Source: an uncultured Pelagibacteraceae bacterium (GTDB lineage: Bacteria; Pseudomonadota; Alphaproteobacteria; Pelagibacterales; Pelagibacteraceae). From it: 64,000 bases of DNA. The stretch covers positions 1 to 64,000 of the forward strand of contig CACMKP010000003.1 of assembly GCA_902614355.1 (NCBI GenBank), read 5' to 3'. Below, one piece after another: positions 8,331-16,314 of this stretch (positions are counted from its first letter, which is position 1; each line of letters opens with the position of its first letter). The notes under the pieces are model-generated. The model had not been told where the DNA came from. It worked only from the letters and a program-made list of their open reading frames with translations, and did not search any database. A program made the translations under genes and the position numbers.

Positions 8331-9641
8331 TTAGGCAACTACAAAACTTATAACACTTAAAACTGCTATTAACCATATAGCTGGTGAAGTAGTTGAAAAC
8401 TTACCAGTGAATATTTTGATTAAAGCGTACGACACAAATGCTAAGGCAATACCATTGCTTATACTATAAGTTAAAGGCATAGTTATCATTGCAAGAATAG
8501 CCGGGGCAGACTCTGAAACATCGTTCCATTCAATATCAGTTATATTTCTAATAAATAAAACTGAAACAAAAAGTAAAGCAGCACCATCTATTTGTTTAGG
8601 TAAACTAGTTGCTAATGGAGCGAAAAATATACATGCTAAAAAAAGTATACCAATTACTAATGATGTCATTCCAGTTTTTCCACCAGCTTTAACTCCTGCA
8701 CCAGACTCTACGTAACTAGTAACTGTAGTAGTTCCCATCATAGCTCCTGCAACAGTACCTACACTGTCAGATAACATTGCTTTATTTATGTCTTGAACTT
8801 TTCCATCTTTGCTAACTTTTCCAGCAACATTTGCCACTGAAGTTAATGTTCCTGCAGTGTCAAAGAAGTCTATAAATAATAATGTAAATATTACCGTAGA
8901 CATTCCTGCAGTCATAGCGGCAGATAGATCAAATTCAAAAAGATAAGTCATTGGCGGTGGAGAACTTGCAATACCATTAAATTTTGCAAGGCCTGTTACC
9001 CAAGCAATAATACTAAAAACTAAGATCCCAATAATGATATTACCTTTAATATTCATCTTATCTAAAACTATGATTGCAATAAAAGTTGCACATCCTAATA
9101 ATACAAGAGGATCACCTAAGTTACCTAGTTGCACCAAGGTTACTGGATTGTCGACAACCACTTCCATTATTTGAAGGCCGATGATTGCTAGGAATAAACC
9201 TATTCCAGCGCCTATACCTAACTTTAAACTTCTAGGAATTGAATTTATTAACCAAGCTCTTAAAGGGGTTAATGATATTACTAAAAACAATACACCTGCT
9301 ACTAATACAGCACCTAGAGCTTGCTGCGGCGTATAACCCATTCCAGCACAAACTCCAAATGCAACGAAAGCATTGATTCCCATTCCTGGCGCCAATCCTA
9401 TTGGCCATGTTTTTCCATAGAACGCCATAATAAAGCATGCTAATGCAGTCGCTAAAATAGTTGCTGTATAAACTGCGCCGAAATCAAAGAAACCTTTTTC
9501 GGGTCCGGCAAACTCTCCCGACAAAATAAATGGATTTAAAAACATGATGTAAGCCATGGTTAAAAACGTTGTAGTACCAGCGATTACTTCTGTTTTAAAA
9601 TTTGTTTTGTGTTTTTTATAATTGAAATATTTATCAAGCAT
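8331..9641 (-). CDS. NCS2-family purine permease (AzgA/PbuG-like)
   Basis: Inner-membrane nucleobase:cation symporter of 436 residues with about 12-14 helices. The N-terminus (KTEVIAGTTTFLTMAYIMF) and the GMGINAF...GYTPQQALGAV segment are characteristic of the AzgA/PbuG branch, which imports adenine, guanine and hypoxanthine, rather than UraA-type uracil permeases. The start at 9641 is supported by a strong Shine-Dalgarno GAGGAGG four bases upstream. It faces the purine phosphoribosyltransferase tail to tail, a sensible uptake-plus-salvage pair. I saw no purine-riboswitch-like structure in the 126 bases upstream. Confidence 0.9.
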   Translation of the reverse strand: MLDKYFNYKKHKTNFKTEVIAGTTTFLTMAYIMFLNPFILSGEFAGPEKGFFDFGAVYTATILATALACFIMAFYGKTWPIGLAPGMGINAFVAFGVCAGMGYTPQQALGAVLVAGVLFLVISLTPLRAWLINSIPRSLKLGIGAGIGLFLAIIGLQIMEVVVDNPVTLVQLGNLGDPLVLLGCATFIAIIVLDKMNIKGNIIIGILVFSIIAWVTGLAKFNGIASSPPPMTYLFEFDLSAAMTAGMSTVIFTLLFIDFFDTAGTLTSVANVAGKVSKDGKVQDINKAMLSDSVGTVAGAMMGTTTVTSYVESGAGVKAGGKTGMTSLVIGILFLACIFFAPLATSLPKQIDGAALLFVSVLFIRNITDIEWNDVSESAPAILAMITMPLTYSISNGIALAFVSYALIKIFTGKFSTTSPAIWLIAVLSVISFVVA

Positions 9642-9767
9642 AAATCCTCCTCATGAATGATAATTATTTGATTCTGATTAAAAATACTCTTTATAAATAT
9701 GCTTTATTCACAAAATTCAACCAAGAAGTTTATATTTATGCCATAATTATGTTGTTAACTTATAATA

Positions 9768-10073
9768 ATGAATAAACTAAGATTTTTTTTAATAACAATT
9801 ATATTTGTTAATTTACTGACAGGGTGTCAAACTGTTAAAGAAAAAACAGACAACATAGTTCAAAAAGAAAACGAAAAATTAAGTGAATTTATAGGAAAAT
9901 CTTTAAGCAAACTTAAGATGGAATTAGGTAAACCTGATGAAGATTTCAAAAATGCAAAAGGTAATTTAGAGGTAATTTACAATACAAAAAAATACTTAAT
10001 CCCCTGCGAAAGAAGATTTGAAATAAATTCAGACAATATTGTAATAGGCTTTGTATCTAATGGATGTTTTTAA
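9768..10073 (+). CDS. small lipoprotein, function unknown
   Basis: A 101-residue predicted lipoprotein: a hydrophobic signal ends in the lipobox LLTGC (Cys20), then a charged linker (about 24-40) and a compact domain containing IGKSLSKLKMELGKPDED. That segment loosely recalls the SmpA/OmlA (BamE-type) fold, where a G-x-(T/S)-x-x-x-(L/V)-x-x-x-x-G-x-P pattern occurs, but the match is weak. It stands alone between the divergent permease and the convergent hsp20. A strong terminator follows its stop. I do not assign a function. Confidence 0.72.
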   Translation: MNKLRFFLITIIFVNLLTGCQTVKEKTDNIVQKENEKLSEFIGKSLSKLKMELGKPDEDFKNAKGNLEVIYNTKKYLIPCERRFEINSDNIVIGFVSNGCF

Positions 10074-10076
10074 AGT

Positions 10077-10106
10077 TTACTTGCGAGGAATACTCCTCGC
10101 AAGTAA
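10077..10106. terminator. strong bidirectional hairpin between lipoprotein and hsp20
   Basis: The core is an 11-bp perfect inverted repeat ACTTGCGAGGA (10079-10089) / TCCTCGCAAGT (10094-10104) with loop ATAC, extended by two A-T pairs on each side. It starts 4 bases after the lipoprotein stop and ends 8 bases before the hsp20 stop, so it can serve both genes. It is one of the most GC-rich non-coding spots in the window. The U tract is weak. Confidence 0.8.
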
Positions 10107-10114
10107 GGCCAAGC

Positions 10115-10561
10115 TTATCTAATTTCGATAAGTCTTTTTTTCTTATGATCTGGTAAAATTCTCTCACAAGCTACTGTTAAAAGACCATCTTTTAACTCGG
10201 CGCTATTCACTTTTACATCGTCTGCAATAGTGAATGATCTTGCAAATTGTCTTTGCGAAATACCTTTGTGAATTATTTCACCATCTTCATTTTTTTCATC
10301 AGATTTGTTAACTTGTTTTGTCCTTACTGTTAACAAATTATCTTCGAACTCAACCTCAACATCTTTCTTACTAAAACCAGCAAGAGCAACTTCTATTGAA
10401 TAGTTGTTTTTCCCAGTTTTTCTAATGTTGTATGGTGGATAGTTCGACTGCATAGTCAAATTTCCATTACCCAACATGTTTTCGAATTGGTCAAACATAT
10501 CGTCAAAACCAATTGAGAAAGGTCTTAATGAGTTGAATATAGATAGATCCTTACTTGTCAT
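10115..10561 (-). CDS. small heat shock protein (Hsp20/IbpA family)
   Basis: ATP-independent holdase chaperone of 148 residues. The alpha-crystallin domain spans about 35-130, with YNIRKTGKNNYSIEVALAGF at its start and the FARSFTIADDVKVNSAELKDGLLTV segment typical of class A bacterial sHsps. The C-terminus is RLIEIR, a short form of the I-x-I tail anchor. I chose the ATG at 10561 because GGAGG lies four bases upstream; an in-frame TTG 24 bases earlier has no such site. A sigma-32-type promoter precedes it, and a hairpin terminator lies just past its end. No second sHsp gene is nearby. Confidence 0.93.
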   Translation of the reverse strand: MTSKDLSIFNSLRPFSIGFDDMFDQFENMLGNGNLTMQSNYPPYNIRKTGKNNYSIEVALAGFSKKDVEVEFEDNLLTVRTKQVNKSDEKNEDGEIIHKGISQRQFARSFTIADDVKVNSAELKDGLLTVACERILPDHKKKRLIEIR

Positions 10562-10625
10562 ATATCCTCCTTTTTTTGTAAGCAAGTTTATTTATGCAAG
10601 CCCCATAAGGCGACTTACTACTTTC

Positions 10626-10653
10626 ATATGGGAATCATATTTTTTTTTTCAAG
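10626..10653 (-). promoter_or_regulatory. sigma-32 (RpoH) heat-shock promoter of hsp20
   Basis: Read on the minus strand, the sequence is CTTGAAA (10653..10647), 14 bases, then CCCATAT (10632..10626). This matches the known RpoH consensus CTTGAAA-N11-16-CCCCATnT almost perfectly. Transcription would start near 10619, giving a 5' leader of about 58 bases that ends in a GGAGG ribosome-binding site. The inference from sequence is strong; expression was not tested. Confidence 0.82.
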
Positions 10654-10660
10654 TATTTTT

Positions 10661-12736
10661 TTAAATTTTATTTGAAATTTTTAAAATAAATCCATAATCA
10701 AAAGCAATTTCTTCTATAGCACCATCTCGACCAGATTTTCCACCGTGACCCGCATTCATTTCTGTTTTAAGTAAAAGAAGATTGTTATCGGTTTTATAAT
10801 CTCTAAGTTTTGCTGTAAATTTTGCAGGTTCATCAAACAAAACTCTATTATCGCTTAGGCTTGTTGTGATTAAAATATGAGGATAATCCATTTTTTTAAT
10901 ATTATTGTATGGAGCATAAGAATAAATATATTCGAAATGATCTTTGTTATCTTTAGCATTTCCAAACTCATCAAATTCTCCAACTGTTAATGGAAGTGAG
11001 TGGTCTAAGTTTGTAGTTAATGAATCTACAAAAGGTACTGCCATTACTATGCCAAGAAATAATTCAGGTGCTTCATTTACAACTGCGCCCATTAATAAGC
11101 CTCCTGCCGAACCACCCATGCCTATTATTTTACCTTTTGATGTATAATTTCTTTCAACTAAGTTTTTTGCAACAGAAATGAAATCTTTAAAAGTATTTTT
11201 TTTATTAAGAAGTTTACCTTCTTTCCACCATTTCATTCCTCTTTCCATACCGCCCCTTATATGAGCAGTAACCCAAATGATATCTCTGTTAATTAGACTG
11301 AGCCTAGTTGATGAAAAATCAGGAGACATTGAATTACCATAGGATCCATAACCATATAGTAGTAAATTTGCCGACCCATCAATTTTAGTTTTTTTGTGTC
11401 TAGTTATTGTAATAGGTATCAATCTACCATCGTGAGAAGAGCATTCTAATCTTTCAACAATATAATCATCAGTGTTATGACCTGATGGGATTTCTTGTTC
11501 CTTTACTAATTTTTTTTCTTTCGTCTTCAAATTATAAAGATAAGTTTTTCCGGGTGTCTTTGGAGATGAATATGACAAATAAACTAGATCAGTATTTTTA
11601 TCTCTTTGTGTCAATGAGATACCAGGGACAATTACTTCTTCATCTGAAAATATTAACTCCTCCTCTAAATTTGTTTTTATATCTCTTAAGTATAATTTCC
11701 CAAGAGCATTTGACTTTTCACTTCTTATAATCCAATCATTTAAAAATATTAAGCCGCCTATAAGAACTTCATCTTTAGCATTTATATAAACTTCCCAATT
11801 TTGTTTAGATAAATCACTACATCTCTCTATTTTGAAATCTTCAGCATCTTCGTTTGTATGACAATAAAAATAATTATTCCAAGATGAAATTGAATAGATT
11901 ATACCTCTTTTTCTTTTTTTTATTAATTTTGGCTCAGGTTTATGTTCATTAACTTTAAAGTAATATTGTTCTGAAGTGTTGTGATCTGAGGTTGTAATAA
12001 AGAAATATTTTTCGTCTGAACTTAAACTTATTCCAACTGTAAATGCTTCACTTTTTTCCTCAAAAATTAATTCATCGTTTTTTATAGATGTTCCAATTTT
12101 ATGCCTAAAAATTTTTCTAGGTCTGTGAAATTCATCAAGTTTTGAATAAAATATATATTTGTCATCCAAACTAAAAGTTATACTGCCACTAGTTTCCTCT
12201 ATTCTTTCTGTTATTTCTTTCCCAGTAAAAATATCTCTTAGATAAATAGTATAATATTCTGATCCTTTTAAATCCAATGAGTATCCTAAATATTTATCGT
12301 TATAACTTACCTCTAAATCTCCAATGCCGAAATACTCTGTTTTTAACTTTCCTTTTTCTTTGTCTCCATTCCAAATTTCTTCTATCTCATTAGAGCCAAT
12401 CTTTTTTCTAAGTTTTATAGAATAATTTCCCTTGGTTGTGGTTTTGGTCCAATACTCATATCTAATGTCTTTGAATGGAAGTGAAACGTCATCTAATTTT
12501 ATTCGACCTTTAATTTCATGAAATAATTTTTTTTCAATTTCTTTATTATCTTTCAAAAGATGATCTGTATAATTATTTTCTTCCTCTAGATATTTTCGAA
12601 CTTCAGGAAGTAATTTTGATCCATCTTTTAAAACCTCGAGGATATTTTCTTGATGAATCCAACTATAGTTATCTTCCCATGCAACATTGTGACAAGATTT
12701 TTTTTCTGGTTTTTTTTTAAGTTGTGGTATTTTCAT
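10661..12736 (-). CDS. ptrB: oligopeptidase B (prolyl oligopeptidase family serine peptidase)
   Basis: Cytoplasmic serine oligopeptidase of 691 residues, expected to cut short peptides after Arg/Lys. It has an N-terminal seven-blade beta-propeller (about 70-400) and a C-terminal alpha/beta hydrolase. The catalytic triad can be read directly: Ser543 in GGSAGG, Asp629 in SLSDNRV and His664 in AGHGGKSGR. Length and the HIRGGMERG segment fit oligopeptidase B more than prolyl oligopeptidase. It is a single gene; its 3' end lies 8 bases before the hsp20 -35 element, so some read-through into hsp20 is possible as no hairpin separates them. Confidence 0.93.
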   Translation of the reverse strand: MKIPQLKKKPEKKSCHNVAWEDNYSWIHQENILEVLKDGSKLLPEVRKYLEEENNYTDHLLKDNKEIEKKLFHEIKGRIKLDDVSLPFKDIRYEYWTKTTTKGNYSIKLRKKIGSNEIEEIWNGDKEKGKLKTEYFGIGDLEVSYNDKYLGYSLDLKGSEYYTIYLRDIFTGKEITERIEETSGSITFSLDDKYIFYSKLDEFHRPRKIFRHKIGTSIKNDELIFEEKSEAFTVGISLSSDEKYFFITTSDHNTSEQYYFKVNEHKPEPKLIKKRKRGIIYSISSWNNYFYCHTNEDAEDFKIERCSDLSKQNWEVYINAKDEVLIGGLIFLNDWIIRSEKSNALGKLYLRDIKTNLEEELIFSDEEVIVPGISLTQRDKNTDLVYLSYSSPKTPGKTYLYNLKTKEKKLVKEQEIPSGHNTDDYIVERLECSSHDGRLIPITITRHKKTKIDGSANLLLYGYGSYGNSMSPDFSSTRLSLINRDIIWVTAHIRGGMERGMKWWKEGKLLNKKNTFKDFISVAKNLVERNYTSKGKIIGMGGSAGGLLMGAVVNEAPELFLGIVMAVPFVDSLTTNLDHSLPLTVGEFDEFGNAKDNKDHFEYIYSYAPYNNIKKMDYPHILITTSLSDNRVLFDEPAKFTAKLRDYKTDNNLLLLKTEMNAGHGGKSGRDGAIEEIAFDYGFILKISNKI

Positions 12737-12750
12737 AATGAAACAGTTAT

Positions 12751-13254
12751 ATGAATATAATTATTTATACAGTAGTAATATTAGTCATTTTTTATTTTCT
12801 TGTGAGATACATTAGTAATATCTCATCAAAAAAACTTTCAAAAGGTTTAAGACTGCTGATAATAATTGGATTAATTTTTTTAGCAATTCTATTTGCAATT
12901 GGAGGCAGATTTTTGCTAACTTTGCCACTCACTCTCGCTAGTCTTGCTTTATTGAAGTTAAAGGGTTTATCAATTTTCCAACTAATCTCTCTTTTTAGAT
13001 TGATTCAAACATTAAGAAGATCAGGTAGATTTTCATTCAATCAATCTCAAAACAACAATATGTCTACAATGTCTGTAAGTGAAGCTTTTAAAATTTTGAA
13101 TTTAGACCAAAAAAAAAAGGTTACCAAAGAGGATATAAACAAAGCTTACACGAAAATTCAAAAAAAAATTCACCCAGATATTTCACCAGAAACTGCAAGA
13201 TTATCTACTTTAGTTAATGAAGCTAGAGACATTTTGTTAAAGGAAATTATATAA
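12751..13254 (+). CDS. membrane-anchored J-domain protein (Tim14/DjlA-like)
   Basis: A 167-residue protein with two or three hydrophobic segments (about 1-18, 34-52 and 52-62), then a C-terminal J domain (about 107-167) carrying the essential HPD motif at 141-143, so it should stimulate DnaK ATPase at the membrane. The SVSEAFKILNL and INKAYTKIQKKIHPD segments resemble the Tim14/Pam18 type of J domain. It lacks the Gly/Phe and zinc domains of DnaJ. It is divergent from ptrB (14-base gap), and its tail overlaps the convergent glycosyltransferase by 8 bases. Its client is unknown. Confidence 0.85.
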   Translation: MNIIIYTVVILVIFYFLVRYISNISSKKLSKGLRLLIIIGLIFLAILFAIGGRFLLTLPLTLASLALLKLKGLSIFQLISLFRLIQTLRRSGRFSFNQSQNNNMSTMSVSEAFKILNLDQKKKVTKEDINKAYTKIQKKIHPDISPETARLSTLVNEARDILLKEII

Positions 13255-14173
13255 AGTTCTTAACTTTATTTATTATCATTTCAACTGTTATTGTATCTGG
13301 ATCAAAGCTTGATCCATGAGTAATTTTATTTATGTCGGCATTAGGTGGGATAATTCTAAATTGATTTTTACTGTAATCAGAATAAGCTTTTGGTGTATCC
13401 AGTAAAATTACAAAACTAGGTTTATTCATTTGACTTGAAACATGGTGGCCGAATGAGTCATTTCCAATAAAAATATCACTTAAATAAATATAATATATGA
13501 TTTCTGATACATCTTTAGAGCTTAAAGATTCACAATTACCTTTTTTTATTTGGTCTATAATTTTAATTGCGCCTTCTTCCTCATTTTTTCCACAAACTAA
13601 GTAAAAATAATAATCACCAATATCATTAAATTTATTTATCAAAGATGCAAAATTTTTATACCCCCATCTGGTTGACGGACCAGAAGAGCCTATTCCAAGG
13701 ACAATTTTCTTTTGTTTACCTAGATTATATTTTTTAATTTTTTCACTATTCAGAGAAATTTTAGTCTCAGTTGGGCAATTTTTAATATCTAAAGATTGTT
13801 CGGTAAAAGTTTTAGCAGCATTTACTAGATGTAAATTTTTTTTTTTAAATAAAGGATAATGATAAATATTTTTTATACCAGCAATTTTACAAGCTAGATA
13901 ATGTCTTATACTTGGATAAAAAATAAAAATATTTTCAAAATCAAATTTCTTTATAAAGACTGATAAGTTTATTATATCAAAAAAGTTTCTATGAAATTTG
14001 TTTAAATAATTCACACTTTTGATTAAGGGGTCATCTATCAAAACTCTATTAAGATTTGGGCATAATGTGATCAATTCAACTTTACCAAATTTTTTTGCAA
14101 TTTGATGACAGTAACTAAGATGTAACAAATTAGCTCCTAAACCCTTATAGCTTAAAAAAATTCCTGTTTTCAT
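13247..14173 (-). CDS. glycosyltransferase family 9 (heptosyltransferase-like)
   Basis: A GT-B fold enzyme of 308 residues resembling LPS core heptosyltransferases, which transfer heptose from ADP-heptose. GIGSSGPSTRWGYKNFASLI (about 158-177) matches the family's GSS-x-x-x-RWP-type donor-site segment, and GNDSFGHHVSSQM near 245-257 corresponds to the GxDTGpmHLA region. Substitution in the latter motif makes donor and acceptor uncertain. The known lipid A genes lie 22 kb away. Its end overlaps the J-protein gene and its start is 38 bases from the divergent aldolase gene. Confidence 0.8.
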   Translation of the reverse strand: MKTGIFLSYKGLGANLLHLSYCHQIAKKFGKVELITLCPNLNRVLIDDPLIKSVNYLNKFHRNFFDIINLSVFIKKFDFENIFIFYPSIRHYLACKIAGIKNIYHYPLFKKKNLHLVNAAKTFTEQSLDIKNCPTETKISLNSEKIKKYNLGKQKKIVLGIGSSGPSTRWGYKNFASLINKFNDIGDYYFYLVCGKNEEEGAIKIIDQIKKGNCESLSSKDVSEIIYYIYLSDIFIGNDSFGHHVSSQMNKPSFVILLDTPKAYSDYSKNQFRIIPPNADINKITHGSSFDPDTITVEMIINKVKNFI

Positions 14174-14211
14174 AAATGTAATTTTTCTATTATACTTATA
14201 AGCAAAAAAAT

Positions 14212-15096
14212 ATGTCTAAAATTAATGGTATCTATGCTGCAGGAATGTCAATCTTTAACAAAGATTTAAGCCTGAATATAGAAAAAACAATTCTACATGC
14301 TGAAAATATTATAGATAAAGGTTGTCATGGTGTTGCAATATTTGGGAGCACTGGACAAGCACAATTAATTCCGATCTCAGAAAAAATTAAGCTTTTAAAT
14401 GATTTGTCAAAAAGTAAATACAAAAATAATTTTATAATAGGTAATGGGCTTAATTCTTTAAGTGAAACAATAAATTATATTAAAATAGCGTTATCTTTAA
14501 ATTTTAAAAAATTCTTAATTATGCCACCTGCATATTATAAATACGGTGACGAAGAAGTAATTACTTTTTATTCAAAAATTGTCGAGGCAGCTCCAAATTC
14601 AAGGATTATACTTTATAATTTTGAAAAATTATGTGGTTATAAATTTAGTTTAGAATGCGTGAAAGAGTTAGTTAAAAAATTTCCAGAACAAATAGTTGGT
14701 ATAAAAGATAGTTCCTACAATATTTATAAATATTTAAAATTAGAAAATTTTTCAATTCTTCCTGGATCAGAAACTAAGCTTGTAGAAGGTTTAGAAATAG
14801 GCTGTTCAGGAATAATCACTGCTACATGTAATGTTACTGCAGAATTATCTAGGAAAGTTTATGATGACTTCATTTCAAAAAAAGTTCAAACCGAGAATGA
14901 AAAATTGATTAATGTTAGGTCTGCTTTTGATAAATATAACCTTATTTCTGGCTTGCACTCTTATTGTGCAAAAGAAAATGACATATTTAAAAATGTGTTG
15001 CCTCCGTTAACTCTTTTAACCAAAGAGAAAGAGAGAGAATTATTTGAAAATTTAAAAGGTTTAAATTTTAAAATTAAATCTTTACTGGCGGCTTAA
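14212..15096 (+). CDS. DapA/NanA-superfamily aldolase, probably not a true DHDPS
   Basis: A (beta/alpha)8 class I aldolase of the dihydrodipicolinate synthase/N-acetylneuraminate lyase superfamily, 294 residues. The Schiff-base Lys165 (GIKDSS) and Tyr135 (LYNFEKLCGY) are present. Two features differ from genuine DapA: the pyruvate-site motif reads GSTGQ (45-49) instead of GTTGE, and the segment after Tyr135 lacks the Arg that in DapA binds the semialdehyde carboxylate. A pyruvate-dependent aldolase on another substrate is more likely. It is followed after one base by the CFA-like gene, which suggests one transcript. Confidence 0.85.
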   Translation: MSKINGIYAAGMSIFNKDLSLNIEKTILHAENIIDKGCHGVAIFGSTGQAQLIPISEKIKLLNDLSKSKYKNNFIIGNGLNSLSETINYIKIALSLNFKKFLIMPPAYYKYGDEEVITFYSKIVEAAPNSRIILYNFEKLCGYKFSLECVKELVKKFPEQIVGIKDSSYNIYKYLKLENFSILPGSETKLVEGLEIGCSGIITATCNVTAELSRKVYDDFISKKVQTENEKLINVRSAFDKYNLISGLHSYCAKENDIFKNVLPPLTLLTKEKERELFENLKGLNFKIKSLLAA

Positions 15097-15097
15097 C

Positions 15098-16285
15098 ATG
15101 CAACTTGTAAGATTTCTAAATAAAGTTTTTAAAGATGGTGGTTTTATCCTCACTGATGCAAATTATAGAGATTATATCATAGGAAAACCAGGTAATGATC
15201 CTATTAAATTAAGAATCTTAAATAAAAAACTTCATTATAAATTATTACTTCATCCAGATCTGTATTTTGGTGAGGCATATACTAATGGTGAAATAATTAT
15301 TGAGAACGGCACTATCACAGATTTTTTAGATCTTGCTCTGAAGAATATTGGAAGAGGAGAAGTTAATTTATTTAGCTATATTATGAATAGAATTAGAGGC
15401 TCGTATAGATATTTAACAAATTTTAATTTTATTAAAAAATCTAAAATGAATGTTTCCCATCATTATGACATATCTGACGACTTATATGATCTATTTTTAG
15501 ATCCTAAAAGACAATATTCATGTGGTTACTTTCGTAATGAAAACGATAGTCTTGAAACAGCACAAAATAATAAAATTCAACATATAATAAAAAAATTGAA
15601 TTTAAAGCCAGACCAAAAAGTTTTAGATATTGGTTGTGGGTGGGGGTCGTTAGCAATTGATATTGCAAAAAATTCAAAATGTGAAGTAACAGGGATTACG
15701 TTATCAGAAAACCAACTTTATTACTGCAAAAGAAAAGCAGCTGAACAAAATTTAGAAAATCAGGTGAAGTTTAGATTGATTGACTATAGAGAACTTAAGG
15801 AAAAATTTGATAGAATTGTAAGCGTTGGAATGTTTGAACACGTGGGACGTAAATTTTATAAAAAATTTTTTAGACAAATTCAAAATTTATTAAATGACAA
15901 TGGTGTTTCATTAATACATACCATAGGATCAGTAAATCCACCCAGGGATCCTCATCCATGGATAACCAAGTATATTTTTCCAGGAGGTTACACACCAAGT
16001 TTAAGTGAGGTCACAACACCCATAGAGCAAGCAGGTCTAGTTGTTACAGATATCGAAGTTTTGAGATTGCATTATTCACACACTTTAAGACACTGGAAAG
16101 AAAATTGCATAAGAAATAGAGAAAAAATTATTAAAATGTTTGATGAAAAATTTTTTCGAATGTGGGAGTTTTATCTTGCGGGGTGTGAGATGGCTTTCAA
16201 GTGGGGTGATCAAGTTGTATATCAATTTCAACTTACAAAAAATTATGTATCTACTCCAGTCACTAGGGACTATATTTATCAATAA
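15098..16285 (+). CDS. cyclopropane-fatty-acyl-phospholipid synthase family methyltransferase
   Basis: SAM-dependent enzyme of 395 residues acting on unsaturated acyl chains of phospholipids at the membrane surface. The SAM-binding motif is DIGCGWGS (177-184). The N-terminal region (about 1-115) matches the CFA lipid-binding domain, HHYDISDDLYDLFLD is the conserved segment before the Rossmann core, and GGYTPSLSEV is a family motif. The length is normal (E. coli Cfa 382). It immediately follows the aldolase gene. Cyclopropanation is the usual reaction, but methyl-branching relatives share these motifs. Confidence 0.9.
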   Translation: MQLVRFLNKVFKDGGFILTDANYRDYIIGKPGNDPIKLRILNKKLHYKLLLHPDLYFGEAYTNGEIIIENGTITDFLDLALKNIGRGEVNLFSYIMNRIRGSYRYLTNFNFIKKSKMNVSHHYDISDDLYDLFLDPKRQYSCGYFRNENDSLETAQNNKIQHIIKKLNLKPDQKVLDIGCGWGSLAIDIAKNSKCEVTGITLSENQLYYCKRKAAEQNLENQVKFRLIDYRELKEKFDRIVSVGMFEHVGRKFYKKFFRQIQNLLNDNGVSLIHTIGSVNPPRDPHPWITKYIFPGGYTPSLSEVTTPIEQAGLVVTDIEVLRLHYSHTLRHWKENCIRNREKIIKMFDEKFFRMWEFYLAGCEMAFKWGDQVVYQFQLTKNYVSTPVTRDYIYQ

Positions 16286-16314
16286 ATTATTGATAGAGTC
16301 TTACCTCCTTTAAA

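Noticed and set aside
9642..9767. Purine riboswitch upstream of the permease
   Set aside because: No paired stems or conserved junction bases were found; only AT-rich sequence and a ribosome-binding site.
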